Positions 51,311 to 62,384 of a stretch of 64,000 nt of DNA are shown piece by piece; the first letter of the stretch is position 1; each line of letters starts with the position of its first letter. Under the pieces are notes generated by a model, which was not told the origin of the DNA, searched no databases, and saw only the letters and a program-made list of their open reading frames with translations. The translations under genes and the position numbers were made by a program. The DNA comes from Centroberyx gerrardi (taxonomy: Eukaryota > Chordata > Actinopteri > Beryciformes > Berycidae): assembly GCF_048128805.1 (NCBI RefSeq), contig NC_136016.1, positions 7,418,501 through 7,482,500 on the forward strand, given 5' to 3'.

Positions 51311-54300
51311 GGAGAGAGGGAGAGAGGGAGAGAGATACCATCTTCAAAATCCTGTTTCAAATTTGAAATTAAGCCACAAATCCAGCTACAGGCAAACTTA
51401 TTATCGGATAAAGAAGGTACAAAGCAAGGTGACTGACACTATTATTGCCATAATGTTATTGACTTGACTTACTGAGATGTGAGTGTACAGCGATTTGCCA
51501 TAGGTCTTCACATACTCCTGTCTGATGTCCAACATATCCATCTCAGAGCGGGATACCATGATCCGGATGAGGGTCCTGTCCTTGGTCCCAGCTCCCTGTC
51601 AACACATCACAATGCGATACTTTATTGATCCCTGTCAGGAAATTCTCTTTTGCCTCCCCTTCTTCCACAACAACATCAGAGCTGGTAGGGATTCAGTGTC
51701 TTGCTCAAGGACACTTCAGCAGGGCGGATGCTTGCTGGCATGGGGGGGTTGAACTCAGATTCTCTGGTTGAGGGGAGGTCTCCCTACTCACTACACCACC
51801 CTGCTGCCCAAATACAAAGTGTTACAAAGTGATATTTACAATGAGGCATATACAATGAGTATACCTGCATGGCCTTGTGGAGCCTTCCTGCAAAGTAGCC
51901 AGGGGTGTTCCTGATGCATTTCACTAGAAAATGGGAACAAATACTGATGTTAGTAACTAGAACCAGTGCACTTCAATTCAAATCTATAAAGATCCAAATG
52001 GACAAGTGACGTATTATTCAGTAAAACCTCTAATATATACTCTGGTAAATGCCATGTATTGTAAGGAAAATGCTCCAATTTCATTTTACCAACAAGGAAC
52101 AAGATCAAACAGGTATAGAATAGAAGTAATAGATAAGACAGAAACATTTTTGGCATTGCCACATATTTTGTTCACTACACCACTCAGTTTGGTCTGAGGT
52201 TTGGAAAAGGGAAGCCTTATTGTAACGTACCCACAGCCACCATGCCAGACTCCACATTTCCAGACATTTCCCTGCAGATACTCTTCTCAATGTCTCTCCC
52301 ACACATCTGCTGGTACTCATGGAAGACTGACAGAGGCAAGAGTCATAGGCAGGATGGTTATAATCATATCATACAGGAAATGTCACCTACCACTGCGAAC
52401 TATCAAGATATATAACAAATAAATGTAATCAATGCATGAAATGAAAGCCATGCTTCTATAGCTTTTGGCAAATTCCTCTTTGTGAAACACCAAAAGCTGA
52501 ACAAGTGTGTTTATGACACCGTGGCGAAATGAGGCAGAAGTCTTATGAGGAACTTTGTGTGAATGAGGAAGAGCGACGATAAAGCTGAGGAAGGACAAAC
52601 ACGTTAAAATACACACCTGCTCGAAGGTGAGGCTTGCTGCGGGCACACAGGATGGCATTGAACTGGGACTCATCAGTTCCTACTTTGTTTTCCCCGGCGG
52701 CATACAGTTTCTGTCACACACACACACACACACGTAAGAACAGGAACATCGTATACATAATAACAGCATAATCATTAGTTCCCACAAATGTTCTAAAACC
52801 ATATAATCTTTAAAGCAGTACCTGGGCATCCTGTTTGGCCAGGGCGATGTCGACAGTTTCCCTCTCATCACGATTTCCCTGGAGAGAGGAAGAAAGATTG
52901 CAATTGCAAGTCAATAATTGAAGTGTACACAAACTGAACTCACAACTGTAAACTGTGCAGCAGCTACAGTACCTGACAGAGAGAGACCAGGAGTCGGCGG
53001 AAGTGGCCTGAGGTGTCGTTGATGATGGCGTCCTCCAGGGTCTTTCCATACTCTGCAAGGAAAGTGTGGCATTTTAGGAAATCAATAAAAAAAAGCATCT
53101 GATCAATATAGAATCAAGGATATCTTTCAGATATCCTTTAACCTAAGAAACACAATATGAGGTAGCTAAACATGGCACATTACAGGCATTATGAGGCTTG
53201 TTCAAATTGGTAGTGCTTGTAAACATTTTGAGTTTCAATTGGTTATGAAACTTGCAAAGAGCCACTTGTTTGTTTTCCATCTGGTAAAATAGTTTATGTT
53301 CCAGTGAAACAAGATGTGTTCAGCTGCATTAACACAACAGCAGATTTCTAGGCATTTATAACAGTGAAATTGTTCATGTTTGACTCCTTTGAGAATGTAG
53401 ATATATAAACATAATTGGAAGTATTTTCCAAATATTATGGCATCTAGACAAAAATAGATAAATTTCAGGACTTTGTGTGAATGAAGGTCTTATCAAGGTT
53501 AATCAATAACCTACTGAAATGGAGTAGACAACTGTGTGAAGATGTATTACACCACTGGTTGCAACCACAATTACACAATCTAACACTATTCTCTCACTCT
53601 GTGGCGAGTACATGGTAATTATAGAGCTATTATGGTTTTATACCATGGAAACCTGATTTAAAAATAGAAATTACAGGACAAAAACTTACCAGATTTGTAA
53701 ATTTGATTGATTTCATGGATCTCTGCATTGCTGCGTGATGACAGGATCTCGATAAGACATGCTTCATCAGTACCTGCACCCTGCACAGAAAGAGGACATG
53801 AACTTTTACAGTAACTGTAACAGTCACTGGTTATTACCCATGATGCAACTTCTCTGAACTTTCCTCTCATTTAGGGAACTTCTTATTCTCCTTTTTCCCT
53901 CCTATTACATGATGAGTCACACAGTGTGGTTTGGACTGCAAAACCAAAATTGAAGCAACAACTTGAGCTTCCAACCTTTATAGCCTCTCTGAGTTCAGAT
54001 GCATCAAAGTGGGAAGGCTTCATCAGCATGGCAAGAACCAGACTCTCAAAGTTTCCAGTGAGCTCAGACTTCAGATCATGCTTTAAATCCTAAAAGAAAG
54101 AAAAAACAAGATCATGCTGGATATAACTTCCATACGGTGCCCGCAGAAGCAATTTCAACTGTTTCTCTGTGCATCTTACCTTCCCATAAGTAGTTTTGTA
54201 GGCAGCTACCATCGGGACCCTCTGCTTAGAGGTGCGACTTCCGAGAAGTTCAATGATGGCGTTCTCATCAGTGCCTGTTCAAGAGGTTTATTAAGACCAG

Positions 54301-54537
54301 GGAGGAGGTGTCAAAGGGGGATGTCAAAAGGGGATATTCTGGCAAATAAACTGCTCATCAATGTTCAATAAGGATTATTTCAATGATTTATGCATTAATC
54401 AAATGTACAGTGTGTACATCAATTACGCAAATGAACATAATTTACTGACCAAAACCCTTCATGGCCTTTCGAAGAACTTCCACATCCCTCAGTGGATCAG
54501 CACCTGGAAAGTCTTTGATAGAACCCCTGTATCCTTT
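51200..54537 (-). CDS. anxa11: anxa11 exons 4-14: four annexin repeats
   Basis: The core begins [19 protein letters not shown]. Each repeat keeps the G-x-G-T calcium loop and a downstream acidic cap residue about 40 residues later. Repeat II has [18 protein letters not shown]; repeat III has [14 protein letters not shown]; repeat IV has [18 protein letters not shown]. The final exon ends CGGSD followed by TAG (51200-51202). Donors of exon 4 (GTCAGT) and exon 6 (GTTGGA) are non-optimal but keep the frame. Confidence 0.94.
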
Positions 54538-55658
54538 CTGTTCATAAAAACACAAAAACAAACAAAAAGCACTTTAAGACAGAACACAGTAAATGAAAAG
54601 TGGCACAGATGTATTTTCACCAGTATGTGCATCCGAAAACAGTTTCAGAAGGAAGCTGTAGAATGAATAGAAATGAAGCTTGAAGAGGCATACAGAAATG
54701 GCAGGTGCCTGTGGGATGGAAGGGGCACCACTTCCATATCCAGGCATAGAGGGGTTAGTTGCTGGGGCGCCGGGGTAATTTGGCATGGGCTGGCCCGGGG
54801 CAGGGCCCCCTGGGTATCCCTGCTGAGCTGCTCCTGGCTGCAAACAGAGGACAGCTGTAAGTGGTAAGTACATGGTGACAAGCTTCATATAGAACAAACA
54901 GCCATGGTGGGGTGGACTTAGAAGGTGTAGATAAGATGATTTGAGCAAATAAGAGCTTTAGCTTAAGTCAGTCCATATGTTATTAGTTACTTAGTAGTGC
55001 AGAGGTGAGGAGTGAGATAAGATGGTTCAATGTACCATTCCATGGCCAGACGGTGCTGCACCCCAACCTCCTCCTGCAGAACATATTGACATTAGACTCA
55101 AATGGAGGGATTTCATTCAAAGGGTTAACAACTAAACCAGAGATATTTCATCATAAAAAAGGTTTTTACTGGGTGCATTAATTTTGTGGAAAGAAACTAA
55201 TGGCAAATAAAGGCAAGTCCTAATGACTCCATTAACAGACAACAGTGTGGACAACATGGAGCCTCACCTGCTTGAGGCATGGAGGGATAGCCTCCTGCTC
55301 CAGACTGGGGTGGGTAGCCTCCTGCTCCAGACTGGGGTGGGTAGCCTCCTGCTCCAGACTGGGGTGGGTAGCCTCCTGCCTGAGGGGGGAAGCCTCCAGC
55401 TGCGGGAGGGAAGCCACCAGCCTGGGGAGGGTAGCCCCCCGCTGCTGGAGGATAACCGCCTGCTGTGGGAGGGTAGCCCCCGGCTTGGGGTGGGTATCCA
55501 CCTGCCTGCGGGGGGTAGCCTCCTTGTGCAGGAGGGTAGCCCCCTGCTGCTGGAGGGTAGCCGCCTGCTTGGGGTGGATATGCCCCTGGTTGGGGCGGGT
55601 AGCCCCCTGCCTGTGGTGGGTAGCCACCGGACTGAGGAGGGTATCCAGGGTAGCTCAT
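51200..55658 (-). CDS. anxa11: Annexin A11, complete coding gene (14 exons, 509 aa)
   Basis: Annexin A11 binds acidic phospholipids in a calcium-dependent way; its disordered N-terminus condenses with RNA granules and tethers them to lysosomes. Exons: 55268-55658, 55036-55073, 54694-54837, 54450-54537, 54180-54274, 53976-54089, 53690-53780, 52973-53052, 52822-52878, 52617-52710, 52231-52326, 51865-51923, 51473-51595 and 51200-51259. The lengths sum to 1,530 nt in frame (509 aa; human about 505). Residues 1-~200 are proline/glycine-rich; four annexin repeats follow. Type-II calcium loops are visible as GFGTDE, GAGTDE, VGTDE and GAGTKD. The C-terminal core ([34 protein letters not shown]) is closer to ANXA11 than to ANXA7. 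It is probably one of the two fish paralogues. Confidence 0.95.
51261..51334. repeat. GA microsatellite abutting the last anxa11 exon
   Basis: A GA/GGGA tract begins two bases from the anxa11 exon 14 acceptor and supplies its polypyrimidine tract on the minus strand (CT-rich). Length variation here could affect splicing of the last exon. Confidence 0.9.
51606..51811. repeat. SINE-like interspersed repeat fragment, copy 2
   Basis: The stretch starts with a ctttattgatccctg / gaaattc motif common in fish repeats and contains cttgctcaaggacacttcag, related to the copy at 23040-23220. It ends near a cactacaccaccctgctgcc block. It lies in anxa11 intron 12. Confidence 0.65.
55268..55658 (-). CDS. 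anxa11: anxa11 exon 1: GYPPQ-repeat disordered N-terminus
   Basis: The exon has 130 codons and starts MSYPGYPP, the conserved ANXA11/ANXA7 N-terminus. It then consists of about 16 degenerate nine-residue units of the GGYPPQAGG / GGYPPAAGG kind, a low-complexity prion-like composition. Three units near its end (55291-55371) are identical in DNA. Mammalian ANXA11 has a longer, less regular GYPP region, so this regular array is lineage-specific. Confidence 0.93.
55291..55371 (-). repeat. Three identical 27-bp units in anxa11 exon 1
   Basis: Units at 55291-55317, 55318-55344 and 55345-55371 are identical. Each encodes [13 protein letters not shown] residues, so array length can change without breaking the frame. 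Confidence 0.95.
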
Positions 55659-56005
55659 CTTCAGGACCTAGAGGTGAGACGAAGTCATGGCTTATTACTG
55701 TGATGTATATGGGCTATCATAGATAATGAACTTCAGAGGGTTGTGCAATGCCACAACAGTGGCTGAAGATGTTTCATAGCTGATAATAAATGGCAAAGGT
55801 GTGTAAAACAATAAAACAATAATAATAAATAACTGAAAAAAAAAAATCATACCAGGAAATTGTTCTGGGATTTTCAAACAATGGTCTGAAAATAACGCAA
55901 AACACCGGATCCACCCCCCAACCCCTCACTTTGCACCCGTTTAGCATGGGCCAAATAAACTGTTCCACTCTTCCCCTCCTGTAGGTTCATTAAAGGGCTG
56001 CACCT

Positions 56006-57024
56006 TTGGACAAGAGCCTCAGAAGAGTTTACTGCAGGTTACACTCCACAGGCTGTCAGGTTCATGGTAACACGGACATTTTCAAGATTGCTAACTATGT
56101 GGGTTATCTCCATTGTGACTCTGCTGTCAAAGTTGCCTTCCCTGTTGTGCAAGCTGTATTTTTATTTGTCCAGACGTACTTCCTGTGGATTCATGCCAAG
56201 GACTGTGTGCAGCTACACAAGAATTTTACTCGGTGTGGGCTTACTCTTACCCTTTCCACTAATTTGGTATTGTGGATGGCTGCAGTCACCGAGGAATCGG
56301 TCCACCAAACTGAAATCCTTGAGAATGTCACAGGCAGCATGTACAGAGCCAGCTACGGAGATGGCAAGTGTAAATGCAGTCACTCGGCGTGTGACACCTT
56401 CAAAGAGGCCTTCTACTACCTGTACCCCTTCAACATTGAATACAGTCTCTTCGCCTCTGCTATGGCATATGTAATGTGGAAAAACGTTGGTTGAGTAGTG
56501 GAGGACCACGCCCACCACGTTAAGTTCCGTCCAAAGGATGTGTGTTTGGGACCTGTAGCAGGAATACTCCTGATAGTTGCAGGTCTGGCAACCTTCATAG
56601 TGTATGAGGTCGGCGTACTACAAGAGGAGCAGAAGAAGAGAAACAAAGCCCTGCTGATTCACTTCATAATGAACGTAGTGATAGTGAGCCTGATGTCTGT
56701 CTCCACTGTGGTCGGCTGTGCCATCTACAAGCTGGACCAGAGGGAATAGATATCAATAGCAATAAACCCAGGAACTTCCTGGCTTCAAATCTCAGTTGGA
56801 AGAGAAGGGTCCTGAAGGAAGTCTGTGCATTTTTACTGCTAGCTAACATCATTCTCTGGATCATGCCTGCATTTGGCGCTCGTCCCCAGTTTGACCACTC
56901 CATCGAGACCAAATTCTACAAATTCACCATGTGAGCTGCCATTGTGAATATTGGACTGCCTTTTGGAATCTTTTACCGCATGCACTCAGTTGCCAGTCTC
57001 TTTGAGGTGTACTTGATTTCTTAG
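56006..57024 (+). pseudogene. Otopetrin-like retrocopy, broken
   Basis: Otopetrins are multi-pass proton channels. This plus-strand stretch, in one run without introns, encodes otopetrin-family signatures: TYFLWIHAKDCVQLHKN, RCGLTLTLSTNLVLWMAAVT, YYLYPFNIEYSLFASAMAYV, LWIMPAFGARPQFD and IFYRMHSVASLFEVYL. It carries an in-frame TGA at 56492-56494 (replacing an expected R codon), a stop at 56747-56749, a deletion of the segment expected after KLDQRE with a frame change, and a TGA at ~56933 where W is expected. Clear homology starts near 56060. It resembles otopetrins 2/3 more than otopetrin 1. An AATAAA lies near 57130. It is probably a processed pseudogene lying antisense in anxa11 intron 1. 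Confidence 0.85.
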
Positions 57025-57153
57025 ATCAACTTATTTTAAGATGTATAGAGTAATTTTTATGCTATTGGTCGTCTATTTAATGTCTAAATCTTAAGTATTC
57101 TGTTTTTATGTTAAAGACTTGTTACAAGAATAAACTTGCTTTTCCCAGTTAGA

Positions 57154-57641
57154 GAATTATAGGCCAATCTCCAAGCTACCTTTTTTATCCAAAATCCTAG
57201 AAAAAGTTGTTACAGACCAACTCCTGAAGTTGGTTGAGTGAGGGTCATAACATCTTTGACAAATTTCAATCCGGATTTCGCCACAAGCATAGTACTGAGA
57301 CTGCATTACTAAGAGTGACCAATGACATTCTTATGCATGCAGACAAAGGTGAATATTCCATCCTTATTTTACTCGATTTAACTGCTGCCTTTGATACTAT
57401 CCATTTTACTTGATAGGTTGCATAACTGGGTTTATAAGCAAGCCTTTTTATAGATCTCTATCCCTGTCGTATGTTTTTGTTCGTTTTATTTTGGTCTATT
57501 TCTCATTGTGCTGTGTTTTATATTGTAATTCATTTTGCTTTATTTATTTATTCGTTTATATTTTTTTTGTGTGTGAAGCACTTTGTAACTGTGTGTTTTA
57601 AAAAGTGCTATATAAATAAAGCCTTACTTACTTACTTACTG
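57154..57641 (+). mobile_element. L2/CR1-type LINE remnant, truncated and internally deleted
   Basis: The first part (57154-57412) encodes reverse-transcriptase pieces in more than one frame: NYRPISKLPFLSKILEKVV, then NIFDKFQSGFRHKHSTETAL, then SILILLDLTAAFDT, which carries the RT motif A aspartate. The frame is broken near 57235. Coding sequence stops abruptly near 57412 and is followed by the 3' tail, with aagtgctatataaataaag (~57604-57622) and a CTTA microsatellite end, typical of L2-group LINEs in fish. It is dead, with no endonuclease and no intact RT. Confidence 0.8.
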
Positions 57642-58734
57642 ACCAGCAAAAACAGATAAAAGGCAATAAAACACTAAAAAACTATGAAAAAATACTCATA
57701 CTAACTACATACTAACGTGCCCTATAATTGCTTTCAAATTGTGCAGTTATTGTCACAGGCAAAGTCCATTATGTTGACAGAAACTCACAATTTCCATGTG
57801 TCTAGATCCCCAAGCATGGGATGATTACATAAGAGCATGCTCATTGTTTTGAGGAGTTCAAACTTCCGTCCAAGTTTTCCTTCCTCCTTCTCAAAAAACA
57901 CTACAGTGAACATTGCATTATGCAATCAAAAACAAGGGTCCAAAAAACTGTTACACTTTAGGTCACAGACCCTGTTTTAAAAGATTTTGTCCATGCCATC
58001 CCATCCATAGCTGCCTATGCAAGATTAAGGTGCATCATCCCATAGAAATCTTCATTTAACTACTCTAATACTGACTAAAAGAGCAAAACACTTGCATACC
58101 CAACAGCTATAATGAGTGGTAATTTAATTGCAGGGCTAGAAACTGTGGCATTGTCTGTTAGAGGTGACACATACACCGCTTGCTGAAGGACATTTAGTGT
58201 TAGACGCCCCCCTCCTTTCGTTTAAGCATTCCAGGTTTCTCCCTGGGATCCTGGAATACTCGGATGATGCCTTCAAGTGTTGTCAGAAATATCCATACTA
58301 CTAGCTGAGCACATATGAACGACCAACCCAATAGGTAGGTGCCAACAATTGATGGCATGTAAAGGTAATGCAAGTTATTTTATTCTTAAATGTTAGCCTT
58401 CTGTGCAAATTATTAGTATTGTTGTATGTTTCTATTTTCAGTCTTTGTTTAGCAATGAGTTTCTGTGCATTTCAGTCTTTGGACAATTGTAAACATCAAC
58501 TAGAAAGGTGCATTTTCTGGAGAAAATGCGTGTGATTGCTGAGAGTGCAAACTGTGGCACTGGTGCAGTTTAGTGTGGGTACAGCTCACCCTTTCTGTTG
58601 GCTGTCTGCTGTCTGTGACTGGTCTATCACTCTCCTCTTTCCCTCTTTCTTATTCTATGGCTGTATCTATGTCACATATTTCTGTCTGTGTGTGTGTGTG
58701 TGTGCGTGCGGGTGGATGTGTACATACCAGCAGC

Positions 58735-58782
<48 letters not shown>

Positions 58783-59610
58783 TGTTTTTGAACATGACTG
58801 TGGATCGTCTGTTCAAACTGAAACGGCCTAATGCCTAATGCAGTACGTTGCTCCTCTTCATTCTGACACTGCATTCAGTGCCGCTTGATTTCTAAAATAA
58901 ACAAATAGCCTCCAAATGCTACTTTTATTACATGATCCATTTTATTACCACTTTTGACAAAAAGCACTGCAGGGGCACGACGGTCTTAATTACAACTTTC
59001 GAACTGGGAAGTTTACGATTTTTCGAGGAGCACTTGAAGGCAACAAAACACCAAATTGACGAAGCATCTAGATGGGCCTGTGAATTCTGAACACGTCGCC
59101 AACAAGCTCTCAGTTTCTAGCCTGCAATGATCCATTTTCAGAAACAGCTGTATACACAATACATAATATGACTATAGAGTGTGCTGCCAGTTCACTAACG
59201 TCACAACATCTTTCTTGCTAAAGCCTGTACCGACCCCGTCGTTGTTACATAATCCCACTCGGGCGAAGTTACAGTGAGTGTAGCATTTAGCATCCAGTCT
59301 AGGTGCAAAGTGGAAACAGGAAGAGACGATTAAGTAATAAAATTCGTTAAATGCCCGCGGGACTCGTTTAAAGGCGGCAAAGTCCAGTCTTGGCTGCTGT
59401 TCAGCGGTTCAGAGGCTGAATACATAGTGGGACTGTTTCATTAGGCGAGGCTAGTTTACATTATACTGCCAGATAAGTAACTACGATAAGGTTAGATAAT
59501 TCAATGTTGAATTCTACATTTAAGTACATTGAATTGTATTGGTGCCTGATAATGCAGAGTAATATTTCGCTGACATTTGCAATGCAAAACAATACAAAAG
59601 CGTAACTTAC
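57642..59610. other. Non-coding stretch inside probable anxa11 intron 1
   Basis: No supported gene. It contains two TG tracts (~58686-58710 and 58738-58779). Open frames here arise from those tracts. Confidence 0.55.
58686..58779. repeat. Two TG microsatellite tracts
   Basis: TG-rich tracts at ~58686-58710 and 58738-58779, separated by a short unique spacer. Confidence 0.9.
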
Positions 59611-59800
59611 TTTAGCGACACGGACTTCAGTTCCAGGAAGAGAGATGGGCAGGGTGCAGTCTGTGTATGTGTAGCAGTCTGGAAGTGGGTGGGTCCTCAG
59701 CTTAGTTTCCGTCCTGCAGTTTAACCTTTGCTCAGTTTTGTCCAAAGTCAGGGGGACGGGGAGAGGCTTATGTTGATTCAGCGGGTCTGTCATGTCCGTG
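59611..59800 (-). other. anxa11: Probable 5' exon of anxa11 (UTR or N-terminal extension)
   Basis: A strong donor (AAA followed by GTAAGT, at 59610-59605) ends this block, and the only matching acceptor near the anxa11 start is CTCTAG at 55668-55673. Joining them adds nine bases before the known ATG. The block is GC-rich compared with its flanks. An ATG at 59793 opens 61 codons that reach the donor in phase 0 and would continue through GTC CTG AAG into the known ATG with no stop. I infer a 5' exon; whether its ATG is used is unknown. No transcript evidence is available. Confidence 0.4.
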
Positions 59801-59979
59801 CACGAGCACGGGCTTTTTTATCACAACAAACTGTCTGAAATTGATAACTTGGCATTTGAAGTTCTTATTATGGCTAAAACTCATTAGGCTAGTAAATGTT
59901 TTCAGTGAAATGAGTGAGTTTATTCACTAGGCTAATACATTAGGCTATTTACTTATGCAGCCTTCACTGGTGTCGGAAA

Positions 59980-60020
59980 TACCGCAGTTATGAACGATTG
60001 TTTCGTTCATAACTGCGGTA
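59980..60020. repeat. Perfect 18-bp hairpin
   Basis: taccgcagttatgaacga (59980-59997) and its exact reverse complement (60003-60020) flank a 5-nt loop. It lies ~200 bases upstream of the probable anxa11 5' exon. It may be a small palindromic transposon remnant or a regulatory site. Confidence 0.9.
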
Positions 60021-60358
60021 GTTCAAAGTGGTTAATAGAACTGGGAAAATTGAGTGTTTTTTCAACATTTGATGGTAGTGATGCATAATAGGCCTACAAC
60101 AACAAATGGCTAACAAATGGTTTTTAACATCAGTTAGCTAGACTACATGATGCACATTTTCTCGTCTTCGTTCTGCGGCTACAAAGTGGCTCTGTGCGTC
60201 TTGATAAAATATAACAGCCACCGGATCACTACTTTTGTTCGAGTCCATTTTGTGATTATTTTCGACCAAAAGTAGGCTACTTGAACGCGCAACAAGTTGT
60301 ATTTACAACTGGCGATCTAGAAAGTATGATCTTACGAGGAGCCCCTGAATGCAGCACA

Positions 60359-60558
60359 CCCATCGTGGGGGAAATCACTGCACCGCTCTACATTCACTTT
60401 GTGTGACTGAATGCACATCATCGTCATTATTGCCCAAATTAAACATGCCTAAAAGCTGTTGTGTGGTGGGCTTCACAGCCAACAAACTTAAAAACCACGA
60501 ATTACAGTTTTTTTGTGCTCCCGAGCAAAACAAGGAGCTGTTAAGAAGAAAAATGTGG
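60359..60558 (+). pseudogene. THAP-domain exon fragment, left arm of inverted pair
   Basis: From the ATG at 60445 it encodes MPKSCCVVGFTANKLKNHEL and, further on, RRKMWIQAVRRG, the first half of a THAP zinc-binding DNA-binding domain. The second zinc-ligand Cys (expected at residue 10) is Phe, so the finger should not fold normally. A GTAAGG donor-like site follows near 60580, where THAP genes often have their first intron. I see no later exon (no conserved HF or AVPTIF motifs). It is a degenerate fragment of a THAP gene or THAP-bearing transposon. Confidence 0.7.
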
Positions 60559-62182
60559 ATCCAGGCTGTAAGGAGAGGGTAAGGAGACTGACTCATGGTT
60601 GGTAGAAGACTGCGATAACGTGAGCCGCCGAGTGCGAAACCATGGTCAAGCCAGCCGCCGTCTGAATTTCGTTGCGCATAAAGTAGTGTAATTACGGTAA
60701 GGACGGCCTCTGAGCGAGGCGAAGGTCCTGAAAGATACATATACGCGTTTTCTTTCATGTTCTTTCTGTGTTCTTTTATGAACATAATGCTGACATCGTT
60801 TTGCATTGTACTTTTTTGTACACTTCCAATACACTACACTTTATGGTGTCTTATTAATCTGTGATCAAATCTTACGAGAAAACAAAGCCAATCCATTCAC
60901 ATGATTGGCTTAGCATCATCTTTGTCAATCATTTGATTGGATAAGAGCACATTAATATATTGTGGTTGGATGATGGATAACAGGGTGTTCAAGCTGTGGA
61001 AACTACTTGTATAGCAGTTTTCTAAATGGTACGATTTCACAATGCTATGAGAATTATTATATCTGTAAATGATAAAATTTACAAGTAATGTGACACGACC
61101 AAGTACGCTTAACGTAGGTTTGCACTTGGTCAGCTTCCTTCTGTCAACTCAGTTTCAAGTGTGACATCCGCAATTTTTTTAGTAGCTTAGTTAATATTTG
61201 TTGTGGTTGCTAACTCCTAATCTCCTCTTCTATCACTTCATGAAATTTTGAAATATTTTTCTTAAAATCTTTGAAGAATCTCAATTCAAATTAACCTCCA
61301 AGACGAAAAAAAGCACACATACATTTATCTGAACTTTGACCTTTCACCAAACAAATTCCTCAATAGGTTAGTTCACCACTGTCATGGCATCCGCTTCCTA
61401 ATGTCTTATTCTATCACTGGTACAAATTTGGTTACATTTTACTGCACCAACCAAGGAGGTTCCTACTTCGAAATCTGTATGACGCGCTCAGCGAAATCTT
61501 AACAGATACGGACAGCCTGACAAGGTTTTCTGTCAAAGAATTATTTCAGCACACTGCCTCTACTGAAAAAATGAACTTAATTGGCCTCCATCAACGTCCC
61601 TTTTCAATAAAGCTGGATAAATGATCCCACGCAGTAACTAGTAGTAGTAGCAGTAACTAACCCTGAAGTGAAATACTTCGACATTTACCACTACTTAATT
61701 TAATCACCAGGTAAGATAATAAGTTGACTGAATAATTTCACTTCATATTTAAAAATTGGAACTACAGCTATGCTTTTCAGACTATATGCGCGACGCTGAC
61801 GTGACATTGGTTATTAAAGTGGATTGTTGCTAAATGAACTATCTTATGTTAGCTAACAAGTCAGTGAGATTCCTCATTACTTTGCACCCTGGACTGACAG
61901 TCAGTACAGAGCAAACTATCTCAGACCCACACATGAACACAACTCATCTGTATAGAGAGGAACTGCCTCAGTAATGTTCGCTGTAGCAGCCTAATGTTAG
62001 GACAGCATGGCAGCTTTTAAACACATTTTAACATTCAGGTTATCTTACAAGAATATAACTAGATAATTACTGGTAACTTACTGACCAGTGACAAAATACT
62101 GGCCACATTATAAGTGTACGTAGTCTCAGTCAGGGTCCCAAAGTGTCCCCCTCTTCTGCCATGTACCACTGTCAGCGCCTCT
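60559..62182. other. Spacer between the two THAP fragments
   Basis: About 1.6 kb of AT-rich DNA without a supported open frame. If the pair were arms of one element, a transposase or its remains would be expected here; I saw none. Confidence 0.5.
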
Positions 62183-62384
62183 CTCCCCATTTTTCTTCTC
62201 AACGGCTCCCTTGTTTTGCTCGGGAGCCCAAAAAACTGTAATTCACGGTTTTTAAGTTTGTTGGCTGTGAAGTCCACCACACAACAGCTTTTAGGCATGT
62301 TTAATTTGGGGAATAATGACAATGATGTGCATTCAGTCTCACAAGGTGAATGGAGAGCGGTGCAGCGGTTTCCCCCACGATGGG
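62183..62384 (-). pseudogene. THAP-domain exon fragment, right arm of inverted pair
   Basis: This minus-strand copy of 60359-60558 reads MPKSCCVVDFTANKLKNREL from the ATG at 62298. It shares the Cys-to-Phe change at residue 10, so the two copies descend from one already altered source. After RRKMGREAL it diverges and loses the WIQAVRR motif. Confidence 0.7.

Noticed and set aside
55223..55726. Long open frames antisense to anxa11 exon 1
   Set aside because: They are shadows of the in-frame GYPPQ repeat on the opposite strand; periodic coding repeats open several frames.
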